A DNA stretch of 64,000 nt from Xenopus tropicalis (Eukaryota; Chordata; Amphibia; Anura; Pipidae), in the NCBI RefSeq assembly GCF_000004195.4, contig NC_030678.2:58249378-58313377 (forward strand), read 5' to 3'. Positions 1 through 12,000 of this stretch are shown one piece after another. The stretch's first letter is position 1, and each line of letters opens with the position of its first letter. Under the pieces are notes generated by a model. That model did not search any database. It was not told the DNA's origin and worked only from the letters and a program-made list of their open reading frames with translations. Both the position numbers and the translations under genes were made by a program.

Positions 1-1150
1 AAAGTGGCATTTATACTGGCTTTTAAGTTATTAACTGACAAAGTCAGGAATTGCTATGCTTTAGCTATTTCTTGTTTTGCTGCCATAAAAATATGGGTTA
101 TTAACCTACGAGCTGCTTTAGGAATACCTTCTATTTTTTTTGTTAAGTAGCTTCTGCTGGGTGTGTATGCAGATTAATACCTAATATTGAGTAAATAAGT
201 TGGTATACTCTGCAACTGAATTGTTACACTTTACTACAGGACCACCAGGTATGACTCATAGTGACCATCATTGAACAACCCCTAAAACAATGTGGTCTGG
301 CCTTAGGGTGCCATGATGCTTTGCATGTTGGTACCATGTGCCATCTGCTAAACACTTTATATGAGGTTTCTAGAGCATAAACAATAATTGAGCAATGGTT
401 ACTTTTATTGCATAAGACCAGTCAGATGCTACCATTTTTAGTTCCTCTGTCCATTTTACACTATTGTTTTGTGGTCCCACTAATATATAACACATAATAA
501 ATTTAGCTGATTTTACATTTTCTCAGATTTTGCACCATTTTTTTCTGGTCCCCTGAAAAACATAAAATGGGGGTTCCACTGTATTTAAGCCCCATGAGAG
601 AGATGTCATTCATAAAGGCATCATATAGTGTACTAATGAGGTCTTTTGATGACTGGTATTTCAAACAACATGTTTCATATAGTGTTTAGGAGAAAGTGTA
701 TGACATCCTTAATGATTTGATAAAATTATTCATTTTAAAGAGGTGAAATTTTTCTGTATCTAGAGCTTGATATTTTTGTTGAAAAATGGACCAGTCTAAG
801 AGTTTACCTTGTGTTGGATGATATACCTTGCAAAGCCTTTTATCAATCCACCATTTGAAATGTAAAGGGGTCACATCAGGACGAAGTTTAGGATTAAGAA
901 GAGTGGAGAAGGCATGTTGGTGGGAGACAATGTTCCATATTTTTAAAGAAGTTACATGGGGTCTACATGATTTATCAACCCATAGCATAATCATTGTTTC
1001 TTTTAAATCAGTTTCCGCCTAGCTGAATAACATTCAGAGTAATTAAAAAAAAATCTTACAGTGGGCTCCATGTATAACATTGATTTTTTTCTGAAAGGTT
1101 CTTTCTGGAAGAAGCCCACCAGTATGCTGCCATAGAGGATGTAACAGAAT
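1..1150 (-). mobile_element. L1-type LINE, ORF2 C-terminal remnant (decayed)
   Basis: The minus strand encodes pieces of the region behind the reverse transcriptase in L1/Tx1-class ORF2. At 686-994 there is an open segment with a tryptophan-rich 'LHFKWWIDKR' core and a 'FIKSL' end. At about 211-370 another frame reads 'FSRWHMVPTCKASWH', then 'CFRGCS' and 'MSHTWWSC'; this is the Cys/His/Trp cluster near the ORF2 C terminus, usually of the form CWRxC..GT..H.WW.CP. At about 20-130 a segment 'THIFMAAKQEIAKA' matches the extreme C-terminal L1 motif. The pieces are in the right order but in different frames with stops, so the copy is dead. The 3' end lies outside the window to the left. The segment 1056-1150 is weaker. 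Identification is by motif memory. Confidence 0.72.
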
Positions 1151-2164
1151 AAAGGAAATAAGATTTAACTATTACAGTGTAAGTAAAAAGGGATTCACAG
1201 ACTGGGCATGAGCTCAACAATAAAATATGTTTTCCTCTGTTTAAATAATGGCTGTATATTGTTTGTAAAAGGTGATCAACTCCACATTCTAGATTAGTCC
1301 GAGCAGCAAAAAAAAAAAAAAATAACAGTTGGTCAACCCTGCAGCATGGGTAAGGCTGAGGGCTCACAATATTTCTTTAGTTTAGTGCAAGTAATTTATG
1401 GGGGTGTCTAATGAGATTTTTTTGAAATTTTACTGCAGAACCTGAGCTCCTTGTAAAGGTTTTGGGTTAATGTCTGTTTAGCAGAGTGTTTAAGCAGATG
1501 GTGTAGTGTAGTAGTAGGAAGTGGCACTAAAAGGGGTTTATTGTGTGCAAATAATGAGTGATTGAGTGAACATTCTTGAACACTTAATTTTCTCATATCT
1601 GGTTTATACTTTTTCTCCCTTCCATTGTTTCCAGAGTATCTAAAAGGCTGTCACTACAAACAGTAACAGTTTGCCATGCTGCCATTGGTCAGCAGTGTAA
1701 ATGACATTTTGTGGTAGTAAGAGATGCACATTAGTTACAAAATATTTGTGAATGTATCATATAGCTGAGTAGCTGAGACCTCCTACACCCCCCCCCCCTC
1801 TTCCCATATCCTCTCATATCCAAGACTTTCATGGTTTCCTCTATACACACTAATGTGGGATAGTAAACTGTAGTTTGCAAGACGTTTAAGTAGAAACACA
1901 TAAAAAGAATGATTTAATCTCCCATGCTCTGAGCCCAGAGTTCAGATTAACAAAACTAGGCCATATGCATAAGATTGAACAGACCAGGTATGGAAACAGA
2001 AACATACTCACTCAATCAAATTAGATGGCAGGGCAGGAAACTACAGTAATATTCCCAGCATCAGATACTTAATAACAATCCATTCCCAGCATCAGATACT
2101 TAACAATATTAAAGAATGCGGAAAGACAGTCAGAGCTAGTCCACGCAAAGAAAACCCCAGAGAG
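1151..2164. other. Intergenic, no gene seen
   Basis: AT-rich sequence without a credible coding signal. It holds a poly-A tract at about 1308-1322, a poly-C run at about 1789-1798, and a short direct repeat near the right end (annotated separately). Confidence 0.6.
2051..2107. repeat. 31-bp direct duplication, two units
   Basis: The segment starting ATTCCCAGCATCAGATACTT at 2051 recurs at 2082 with a 31-bp period. The two units are nearly identical, which fits a small local duplication. Confidence 0.75.
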
Positions 2165-2445
2165 GCAACAATGTGAATAGTTTTAGTGCCAGCACTCCCT
2201 ATATGTTGAGTTTATTTATAATTAACAGAAGTCCAATATTTCATCCCTTCTTAGGACCTTTCTCAAGGATAGTACAACAGTGTTTCAACAAACTTTAAAT
2301 ACCCTTAACAATACAAACAAATGCCCTAATGACATCACAGTGCTACTTTATGATAATCCAATGTAATCAATCCATGTGAATTCAATTGTAGAGGTTATTT
2401 AATCTGCAATCAAACCAATAGGCGTCACCTTTATACCTTACTCAA
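2165..2445 (-). mobile_element. Penelope-like element 3' tail (probable)
   Basis: Read on the minus strand, the segment has a 'cctaagaagggatgaaata' box followed by an A-rich stretch with AATAAA-like sequence and an abrupt end near 2165. This layout is typical of Penelope-like element 3' ends in vertebrates, and similar tails recur in this window near 20330, 31855, 29760 and 56385. No coding sequence remains. The assignment rests on general resemblance, not alignment. Confidence 0.45.
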
Positions 2446-3171
2446 AAATATTGCTCTAAAATGTCATATAAAGTGTAATTTTACAATCTCACCAAAAGGT
2501 GTCCCCATCTTAAAAAGCTCATATAACGCATCCATTAAATTGTTCCTGTAAAAGGTATCCTGATTAAAAAAGGAAACATTTTGTAACCATCTGGTAACTT
2601 TGTGTGATTATGTAAATCAACAATCTCCACAATCATTTATGAATTTCATACATAATATAGAAAACTTTATTTTAAAGAAAGCTTCTACACTCTTACAAGA
2701 TTATGGGCCTGATTCACTAAAGGGCGATAAAAATTATCGCACGCTTTTTCGCGTTAAAAAACGCAAAATAACTTGCGCGCGATTCACCATAGTATTATCG
2801 CGTGCGAAAAATCGCCATTTTCGCATGGGGTATTTCTCGCACTAGTTTTACCGTTTTGCGTTAATTTCCGCGCGAAAAGAATACGATCGCACGATTCACT
2901 ATAACTTTTGCACGCTAAATATCGCATTCGGCTATACGAAAATTAACACCTACAGGCAGGCGAAAACTTATACAAAAGTACAGTAAATGATTTTTTGCAA
3001 TAAAATATGGACTTACAGTGTTATTTATTCAAGTCTGTGTTTCCCCCAGAGTGGCGCAGCCGCCAGTTTGCAGCGAAATGTTCATTTTTAATACAGTAAT
3101 TTTCCACAAGTATTGGCATGTATGGCTAACATGGCGTGCGTTCATTTGCGCAACTATTTCTATTTGGCTAC

Positions 3172-3467
3172 AAGTGATGAAATGTTTCGCCAGGCATGGA
3201 TTCACAGCGAATTTTTGGACGTGCGTTGAATTTTTTTGCGGCAGATTTTTTCATGCGTTTCGCAAAACAATCCGCCAATGGCAAAACGCATGAAAAAATT
3301 CGCCACGCAAAAATTCACCGCACATCCAAAAATTGATACAAGTGTCAAAAAATAATAGTCACGGCAACAATTTTTTTGCCCGCACAACATTTTTGCCATT
3401 TCGGGGATCTTTCGAAAGATTTGCAAATTTTTCACTAAAGAAACCAGAACACATTTGCTCATCACTA
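3172..3467. mobile_element. hAT-like MITE (AGTGATG...CATCACTA family), nested
   Basis: The copy starts AAGTGATG and ends CATCACTA. Inside are repeated words such as 'ttcgc', 'gcgaa' and a foldback around 'tcatgcgtttcgcaaaacaa'. Near-matching 8-bp flanks TTGGCTAC (3164-3171) and GTGGCTAC (3468-3475) look like a hAT-size target duplication. It sits wholly inside the 2705-3819 element, so it is the younger of the two. Related copies occur at 10104, 55817 and 60713. Confidence 0.75.
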
Positions 3468-3486
3468 GTGGCTACTATTTATAAGC

Positions 3487-3600
3487 ATCTACCATTTATA
3501 TGCTACCATTTATATGCTACCATTTATATGTGGCTAATATTTATATACACCATTTATATGCTTCGACAATTTTTATACACTATTTCTATGCTACCATTCA
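3487..3600 (+). repeat. Short degenerate tandem repeat, CCATTTATATGCTA-like
   Basis: Several 14-17 bp units of the form (TA)CCATTTATATGCTA follow one another with drift, within the right arm of the inverted-repeat element. Confidence 0.7.
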
Positions 3601-4208
3601 TATTCAGCGATTATTCGCGTAATTTAGCGCATGTACCGGCAAATACCGCATTGAAATAGTCTTTCGCGAGTTAAATAACGCATGCAATATCGCGCGTAAA
3701 AAAGCGCGAGTATGCTTATAGTGAATCGTGCGAAAAATCGCCAAAATTAAGCGGCGGTAAAAATTTTAGCGCACAATAAGAATAGCGCACGTTTTATCGC
3801 CCTTTAGTGAATCAGGCCCTATTTTTGTTATTATTTATAAAAATGCTGTATTGAAATAAGCACATTTTTAAAATGGACACAGTGAATGTGATAATTTTTA
3901 GTAAGGTATGAAGGTGACGCCTATTAGTGATTATATAACTTATATGTGCACTGCTACATTTGAATTCGCTTGGATGAATTTTATTGGATTAGCACACACA
4001 ATGTCCCCTCTAATCTGTGCGCCCATACCCGTGCACAAATTTTGAGGCCAGAGGACAAAACAAATTGTGATGCGCACACAATATTGGCCCATGAGGACCA
4101 TGTAATTAATCAATGCTTAAAGTGTCCAACTTTGTGCACATTCAAATACCTACATATTGTGATGGTTTCTGCTCAAAATAGAGAGTCCCTTATGTTGCAG
4201 AAAGCTAA

Positions 4209-4488
4209 GGGTTGTGACAGACGGGGAGATTAGTCGTTGAGCGACAGATCTCCCTTGTTGCGGGCGACTAATCTCCCCGAAATGCCATCCCACCGGCTAG
4301 AATGTAAATCGCTGGTGGGATTGCAGATGTTTCCTCTCAAGGCAACTTCGGCCACTTCAGCAAAGCCGTGTATGCCATCCCACGGTGATTTACATTCCAG
4401 CCGGTGGGATGGAATTTCAGGGAGATTAGTCGCCCACGACAAGGAAGATTTGTCACGCGGCAACTAATCTCCCTGTGTGTCACAGCCC
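4209..4488. mobile_element. Harbinger-type MITE (GGGcTcTGgCACAC family), copy 1
   Basis: The terminal inverted repeats are GGGTTGTGACAGACGGGGAG and its near complement ending TGTCACAGCCC. They are flanked by the 3-bp duplication TAA (4206-4208 and 4489-4491), which fits the TWA target of PIF/Harbinger elements. Internally it holds inverted blocks 'ggagattagtcg' and 'gccatcccacc'. The frames on both strands here are mirror images of the palindrome and not genes. Sister copies are at 40524-40725 and 41099-41410. Confidence 0.85.
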
Positions 4489-4699
4489 TAAAGCGCTGAC
4501 TGCGTTAATCTAATGGAGGAGTGGAGCTGAAGATGCAACTTCAACAGGGCTTGTCTGGAGGTCTGTTGCACAGGGACAAAAAGCCTGCTGGGCACTGCAA
4601 TAGTTTCTGACATGGGTGGGTCTCAGTGCAAGGGTGGTGCTCCAGTGAAAATATACCGTCACCTTTGTATCATTAGTGCCCATAACTCTCTAGTTCAGT

Positions 4700-5010
4700 G
4701 CTGTCTAACTGGTGGCCTGCGGGCCGCATCCGGCCTACAACCCCCCTCTGTGTGGCCCCACCACCCGTCTGGCTTCTGTGACTGCTTACCTTTGTGTAAG
4801 CCTTAAATTGTATCTGTACTGAAATTAACTGCCCCCCTGCATTGTCCACAGCTCAGATTCAGGCTGTATTGTACATGTATTGTAATGTAATCTTGTGATA
4901 ACATGGGTGTGGTTTGAAATGAATGTCGTTTAAAAGGCGGGAGTGGTCAAAACTGGCATCTATTAGCAGCCCTCCACCATGTAGGCCAATCAATTTCCAA
5001 CTCTCGGTAC
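4700..5010. mobile_element. hAT-like fragment (GGCCTGCGGGCC end)
   Basis: The sequence 'ctaactggtggcctgcgggcc' near 4709 resembles the terminus of a hAT family whose ends contain 'GGCCxGCGGGCC'. I do not see the matching opposite end or a target duplication, so the limits are approximate. Confidence 0.4.
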
Positions 5011-5744
5011 CACAGAAGTTTCTTCCATAGTGAAAAGGTTGTACAAAATGCTGTGTAAAAAGCAGTAGCATTCAGCTAAGATCTCTTCCAATGCCAGAAT
5101 TTTGAAGTGGCATCTTCAGTGTTTTTCCCAGAAAAAAATAATTCTGCCTAGTGGGATGAAAATGTAAGTTGGGTGGGCAAAAATATATAAACAAATAATA
5201 ATGTGCCTCAAATATCTACCTCACCTATCTTAATAGAACACTTAATACAAAAGCTGGTAGGACCATGTTCTTCCGCAAATACAAAGTGTGGTCCTATAAT
5301 TGGCTTTTGTAAGAAGAGACAAGCTGGGGCATAATGCCAGGCAATTTACCTAACTAAAAAGGCTTGTGGACACCATCTGTGGCTTTACCTGTGTAACGCC
5401 CTTCACTGTACCCAAGAGCATTGCAGTTAAGTCAGGTACATCTGGGCCCATTGGGCTCTGGGCACTGACATTGGTCTCCACAGACTCCCTTCTCTGCACA
5501 CATTTGGTTGCTGAAAATTGTTAAATTTTGCTTTACAATGATTACTTGAGATACTATGGAAGCTTTACTATATGTACAAGGGTTCGATTTGATAGACCTT
5601 TGTATGGCTCATACGATTTTCATTTCAAACTTCAATTAACAAGATAACAAGCTGTGCAAATCATGTCATTGTTTTTCCCTAAGCGTCGTATTTTCCCCAT
5701 AACTGGCCAGTAGATGGCAGTGTCGTTTATTATGCGCTGACATA
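5011..5744. other. Upstream intergenic sequence, no gene seen
   Basis: Non-coding sequence between hAT debris and the dynlt3 promoter area. No open frame with splice or family support was found. Confidence 0.55.
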
Positions 5745-5983
5745 AGTCCATCAATACAGTGTTTCATATTTGAGCATGAAATTCCCCTCCCCGTCGCTCC
5801 TCCCTCCGTGCATGACAGCAGCACAATAATACAGGAAGCCCTGAATCAGACTGGGCAGAAGGGCTGTAGGCGACCTGACCAAATTATTTGCTTATTTAAT
5901 CACTTTGGAAGTGGCGATAACTAAAATCGGGCGTGTGTCACATTGGGCAAGAATTTGCTGCAACCTGCTGGGATATTAGCAAG
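5745..5983 (+). promoter_or_regulatory. dynlt3: Probable promoter and 5' UTR of dynlt3
   Basis: This stretch lies directly before the start codon. It is locally richer in C and CpG than its surroundings ('cccctccccgtcgctcctccctcc' lies near 5785). No clear TATA box is visible, so a dispersed, GC-box type promoter is likelier. The transcription start cannot be placed from sequence alone. Confidence 0.45.
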
Positions 5984-6007
5984 ATGGAAGATCAGAACAA
6001 GGGAGAG
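5984..6007 (+). CDS. dynlt3: dynlt3 coding exon 1
   Basis: Encodes the first eight residues (MEDQNKGE) and ends GAG|gtacag, phase 0. The N terminus is the variable part of the family, so this exon is supported by the start context, donor site, phase and position rather than by conservation. The frame stays open past the donor, which is not meaningful. Confidence 0.8.
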
Positions 6008-9000
6008 GTACAGTACTGCACGTATCTCAGCCTGGCTGTGCCTCATATAGTGATTAATACACAGGAATACCACAGCGCCATTGCTTCGTGTCATTTTAGT
6101 CACTACCCTACCCCTGGCTTTATAACATGCACATTACAGCGGTTGGTATACAAACACAGCAGTCCGAACCTTTTTAAAATACGTCTGGTTCTATGAATTG
6201 GTCTTTGCTATAGCTGTTGCTATTTTTTATGTTTAATGTTGCTTCCCACTCCCATGACTAAATTACCACTGAAAACATGGGAAGAGTAATTTCTCAACAT
6301 AAGTGCTAAGTTGCACCACTGCAGTTATCCATAGCAACCAAGGACATCATTGCTTTCATTCTCTTACTTTTAGCAGTCTAATCAAAGCTGACTGCTGATT
6401 GGTTGCTATTGGTATTTCGCTATTGAATTTTTGTAAATCATTTGTGATATTCTTTAACTCATGTGTTTAGTTTAGTTGTGCAAGCTATATACACAAACAT
6501 GTTTAAATATGCTTTATGGCTGCTGGTGTGTTCAAACCCTAAATCCTAGGTTAACAATAGTTTGCCTGATACCTTTCCTGCTCAAAATCCAGTGCTGAAA
6601 CATTACAAATGACCACCTTACTCTTAGGGGCACTTTTTCAAAGTACGACTTAGTCTGAATACAAAAAAATTGTATGTTTTCTAATTTATAGAACTGTGCG
6701 TATTTTCTGCTATTTTTTTCGTTAATTTGCGCAACCTTTTCGTTCTTTGCTACAAAACTTTACGTGACAAAAAAAAACATATTTGTGCGAAAGTTTCGGA
6801 TTCATTTAAGGTTCGTTATCGTGACTTTCCTTGGGCCAGGTTGGAGCTGCAGAGTGCCATTGAGTCCTATGGGAGACTTTCCTTGGGCCGGGTTGGAGCT
6901 GCAGAGTGCCATTGAGCCCTATGGGAGACTTTCCTTGGGCCGGGTTGGAGCTGCAGAGTGCCATTGAGTCCTATGGGAGGCTTCCAAAATCATGCACAGA
7001 AGGAGCAAAGTCAGAAAGGTTTTCAATTTTACAATTTTACAAATTTACAATTTGTTTGGATACGAAAATTCTGTGACTTTCGGATTGCCAATATGATATT
7101 ATTGTGACTATTACGTTTTTTTTTCATGACATTTCCGATCATCAGTAATTATCGTATCTAATTTGAATTTGCCCATTTCAGGATTCAAACTCGTACTTTG
7201 ATAAATCTGCCCCTTAGGGTTATGATAGACAAGTTACTTTGTTGCACACAGGGAATTTGTCTCCCCTGCCCCTTCCACTCCAGATATCTCCCCATTTTTG
7301 AGTCATTTTTAGTGATCACTGCATGTAAAGTATTTTACAAGCAGTAAATGATTTCCATTAACACTGGCAATAAAAGCCAGGTTTGGGGGAAAATGTGGTT
7401 GTCCAAATGCTGAAAATCATGACCTGTGACTCAAGTGATGACATAATGTAAAAAAAAAATACTTGCTTTGTTTTCTCTAGGATATGTTAGCAGGCAATCA
7501 TAAAGTAAAAGGGTGTGACCCTTCCTGGACTGTGACCAGAATGTGAACAGTAGGGCCAGATGAAAATGCTTATACAACAGAGCCACTAAGTCTGTGAGAA
7601 TGAGCAAGGCGGATTTACTACTGCATGCTAAGCAATGCATGTGTAGAAAATACTGGATACGGGGATACTGGAGATGAAAACACTGCCTGGCAATAGACCT
7701 GCATTATAGTTCAAAAATGAAAAATAAATATTGCTCACATACAGCAGTCCTGTTTGTGAGAACCTGTTACAACAAATGGAAGCAGTTAAATTGTCAACAT
7801 GGTCATTTGCCAGGTTAATTTTCTTTTTGAACATCTTAAATAATTAAAATCATTCTACCTTAAATAGAAAGGGAGTGGTGTCTTGTGGTTTTATTTCAAA
7901 GCAGAGATATTTAAAGGGATATATACCCTATATAAGTGTAAATGTTAGCAGAGAAATGTTTTTTATTCATTTAATTTACCTTAACTAAAACATTATCAAC
8001 AGATGCAATTGGAGTAAAATCTTGATCCTTTGCAGGCTATTGTTTTTGAGTAAATGATGAATAATTGAAATGTCATTGATTAGTACAGGTATAGGACCCA
8101 TTATCCAGAATGCTCGGGACCAAGGGTATTCTGGATAAGGGGTCTTTCCATAATTTGGATCTCAATATATTAAGTCTAATAAAAAATCAATAAAACATTA
8201 ATTAAACCCAATAGGATTGTTTTGCATCCAATAAGGATTAATTATATCTTAGTTGGAATCAATTACAAGGTTCTGTTTTATTTCTACATAGAAAAAGGAA
8301 ATCAGTTTTAAAATTCTGAATTATTTGATTAAAATGGAGTCTATGGGAGACGGGCATTCCGTAATTCGGAGCTTTCTGGATAACGGGTTTCCGGATAAGG
8401 GGTCCGATACCTGTATTACCAAGTAAACAATATACATTATTTTTGGATTCAGGAAGCCCTGATTTATTACAGCTACGCTTTTTGTTGCCATTATCTTCAG
8501 CTTTTCCATCTTCTTTGTTCTTGTGCGGGCCGGCACTTGCGCAGAGTGAAAGGCAAAAAAATGACATTTTCACTCTATTGCTTATGTGCATGCCCAGAGT
8601 AAAGAAGACAGAAGTAGAAGAAAATTGTGGCTAATCAGCTTCTATAGAAATACCCTGGACCAGTGTAGTTTTCTGCTAATAGGAGGCACCCCCCTAGTTA
8701 TTATATCTTTAGTTCTCCTTAAAAAAAAAAAAAAGCCAATAATAAACGGTGATATTTTTCCTAAATGGCAGATTCAGTAAAAGCACAAAAATAATGTGCA
8801 GGACTAATTTCCATGCAAATAATCATCTTTTAGAGTTCAGTGGTTGTCTGCTAGAAGGCTGTAAATGAGCCAGTTATGACCATGGACCAGGTGCATGTAT
8901 AACATTGGGCCATTCTTTCCCTGATCTTGTGAGATTGCAGGATGGTTTGTCAAAACTGCCACCAAAATGCTCATATACTTATCAGGCATGAAATTGCCTA

Positions 9001-12000
9001 AACAAATACAGGTATAGGACCCATTATCCAGAATGCTTGGGACCAAGGGTATTCAGGATAAGGGGTCTTTCCATAATTTGGATCTCCATACCTTAAGTCT
9101 ACTATAAAAACATTTAAACATTAATTAAACTCAATAGGATTGTTTTGCCTCCAATAAAGATAAATTAAATCTTAGTTGGGATCAAGTACAAGGTATTGTT
9201 TTATTATAACAGAGAAAAAGGAAATACATTTTAAAAATTGGAATAATTTCATTAAAATGGAGTCTATGGGAGAAAGGCTTTCCGTAATTCTGAGCTTTCT
9301 GGATAATGGGTTTCCTGATAATGGATCCCAAACCTGTACTGCAAGCATGTTTGGCCTTTTTAAAACAGCAGGAAAGGTGAAATCACCGTGGAGTGCCCCA
9401 GTGATCGATTGTCTTCTTCTGCTTCTTAATTCTTCAATGACCCCCGGCCAGTGCATGCAAAGTAGAATAAATAAGACTGATTTTTGCCTAAAGTTCAGTT
9501 TATTACTCTACTGTACATTTGTACACACTTAGAAGAAGAAAGAAGATTGCTCTGCAGTGCTTGCTCAGAAGAACCCCAGGGTATTGCAATTTTTTGCCAA
9601 CTGGATCAATGGCCCAGGGTATCATGTGCCAAATGTTATCCCCCTCAGTGATTTCACCTTTCCTTCCTCTATTAAGTATGATGTGTAGCAGCAGCTGCAG
9701 CCCTATACTTGTTATCTGCCTATTGTAGGCATTATGTTTGTTGAAGGGATTATAGTTATTTCAATATTTAAACCTCCTCCAGAAGCATATGAACTCCATT
9801 CTATGGGAATAAAACATATAGAAAACATTTTTTGTTTTTTGTTTTCCTAATAGGCTGCATTCAGTGGAGATGAAGCTAGTATCATTGTGAAAGAGGTATG
9901 TGGTATGCCATAATAATTGCTTTTTATTTTTTTTGAACTTACAGAGTTAATGTCATATCTCTAGGCATATAGCTTATTATTCACTTTAAAGAACTTAAAA
10001 TGGTGCAAGTCCAGTACAGGACATCTATAGGAGAGAACCAGAAACATTTACACAGAGGGTTCCTGTCACATTCTGTATTCTCACCCTCATCAGCAAATAG
10101 TATTAGTGATGGGCGAAATAATTTGCCAGGCATGGATTAGTGGTGAATTTCCACGTTTTGCCATTGGCCGATTATTTAGCGTAACGGGGGAAAAATTGGC
10201 ATGTGACAAAAAATTGCCTTGCCTGCGTCAAAAAAAATTGTCACGCACCTAAAAAAATGATGAGTGTAAAAGAAATAATGCGCTTGACAATTTTTTTTGG
10301 ACGTGCAACATTTTCGCCGTTTAGCGGATTTTTCGCCACCCGGAACAGGGCAGATTCGTTCATCAATATTCTTCATCAGCCCTCTTTTTTGTCCCTTGCA
10401 CCTCTCTCCCCTTCTCAACCTTTTCTTCTGCTCTTCTATCTTCCCACATTGGTCTCCACTTCCTATCTGCAGTAACCATCTCTTTTCCCCTAGCTCATGT
10501 ACCATTTGACCTTTCTTTCCTTCTTTGTTGCACTTGTGAAACCACTGTCTATGGGTTACTGAGTCTTAATGGAGAAGAAAAGGTAGAAGTGTATTGTATA
10601 CCAAATGTACATTGCGGTGCTTGGACAAGAAAATAGTGATAGTGCAGTGATATCTGCCAAGGTAAAACTTGGTTATTGGCTATGAGAAATCTGCAGTAGC
10701 AAAATGACTTCTAAATACTCAATTCACTTTGCCCTTGAGGCTGAACTATTGATGATCCATTCTAACAGACCATCTTAAATAAAGAATGATTTGTAATACA
10801 TATAAGTACAGTATATTGGCAATTGGCAATTATTTTAAATGTTAAATTGATGAATGTTAATAATTGTTTAGCAAATAAACTGATTATCTGGTTAACTGAT
10901 TAAGAATGCATCATTCTACACTGATCTATTACAGTCAGATTTATTATTTTTACAGTGTAGTGCAGGTAAGTGGAATAGAGCCACTTTTGATAACTGTGTA
11001 TTTTTCTTTATCACTCTTACTACTTTCAGTTGTGAAACAATTACTTGCTGTCCTATTTCTACTTATTATGCTTTGGCACTATGGTAAACAGGAACTGTCA
11101 ATAATATTTTAAACAGTGCATCTTTAAGAAATCTGTTTTAGATATGTCTTTTTAGAGGATTCTGTGGCTTTTCCTGCTACAAAAAAACCTTCCCAGATGT
11201 AAGTCACTGATTGATCTCCCTGGTAAAACAAGCTGATTTCAGCATGAATTATTGATCTGCAGTTTGCAGCAGTCAAAAGTAAGGTGTTCGGTTGAGGGAG
11301 TTACATTAATAAACCACATATATCTACAAAATGAAAAAAAAAAAACATATTTGTTAAACTTATCTCTAATAGTTCCTGTTTAAAGTAGAAATTAATCGAA
11401 CATTATGTTTTTTTCTGCATAAGTGTAAAGTCATACAGAAAGTAGATGCAGTAATTTTCTATACTGTCAGACAGTGAATTACAAAACTAAATCTAGGTCA
11501 CCAGACATTATTAACCTCAAAGCAGCAGCGAAATATGCATGTATATCTTGCTTTATTACCCATTTTGAAAGACATACTGTATTCTTGAAAGAAAGAGTGT
11601 TTGTGTCAATGTTATTAATGTTACACAATTCTGGTCTGATGGCATGACTTGTGAAATGGTAACAAAGGCCTTTTCATATGTGGGTGTATGGATTCTATTT
11701 ACAGTGTAGTAAATCAAATAACTCAATATTCCATAATGAATAATTTAAAAAATCTTCAAGTCAAAACACTGTGCTCTAATTTTTCCTCTGGGAGAGATAA
11801 TTATGTAGAGTTCACTACTGATCATCTAATAAGATTTTTCCTTTTCCAAGGTCCAATTGCCTGACTGTTTTTCATTTTCATAAAAATATACTTTTAATGT
11901 TTTATTGGATACTCCTAAATAGAAAACTGCCATTTTAAGAATGAAGCGCCACCTTCTGGGATCATAGGATTCACAGTGTACACAAACAAGCCAATGCACA

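Larger units (their letters stand above)
2705..3819. mobile_element. Inverted-repeat DNA element, 1.1 kb, with nested insertion
   Basis: The left end GGGCCTGATTCACTAAAGGG at 2705 is the inverted complement of the right end at 3800-3819. The arms continue with many CGC/GCG-containing words, giving an unusual local CpG density for this window. A 3-bp direct repeat TAT flanks it (2702-2704 and 3820-3822). There is no transposase, so it is non-autonomous. The interval 3172-3467 is a second, unrelated element inserted inside. A short array of CCATTTATATGCTA-like repeats lies at about 3487-3600. Confidence 0.85.

Noticed and set aside
4230..4467. Near-identical frames on both strands
   Set aside because: They are mirror images caused by the palindromic Harbinger-type MITE.
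5933..6196. 87-codon frame containing exon 1 region
   Set aside because: It is out of frame with the dynlt3 start at 5984 and is explained by intron read-through.
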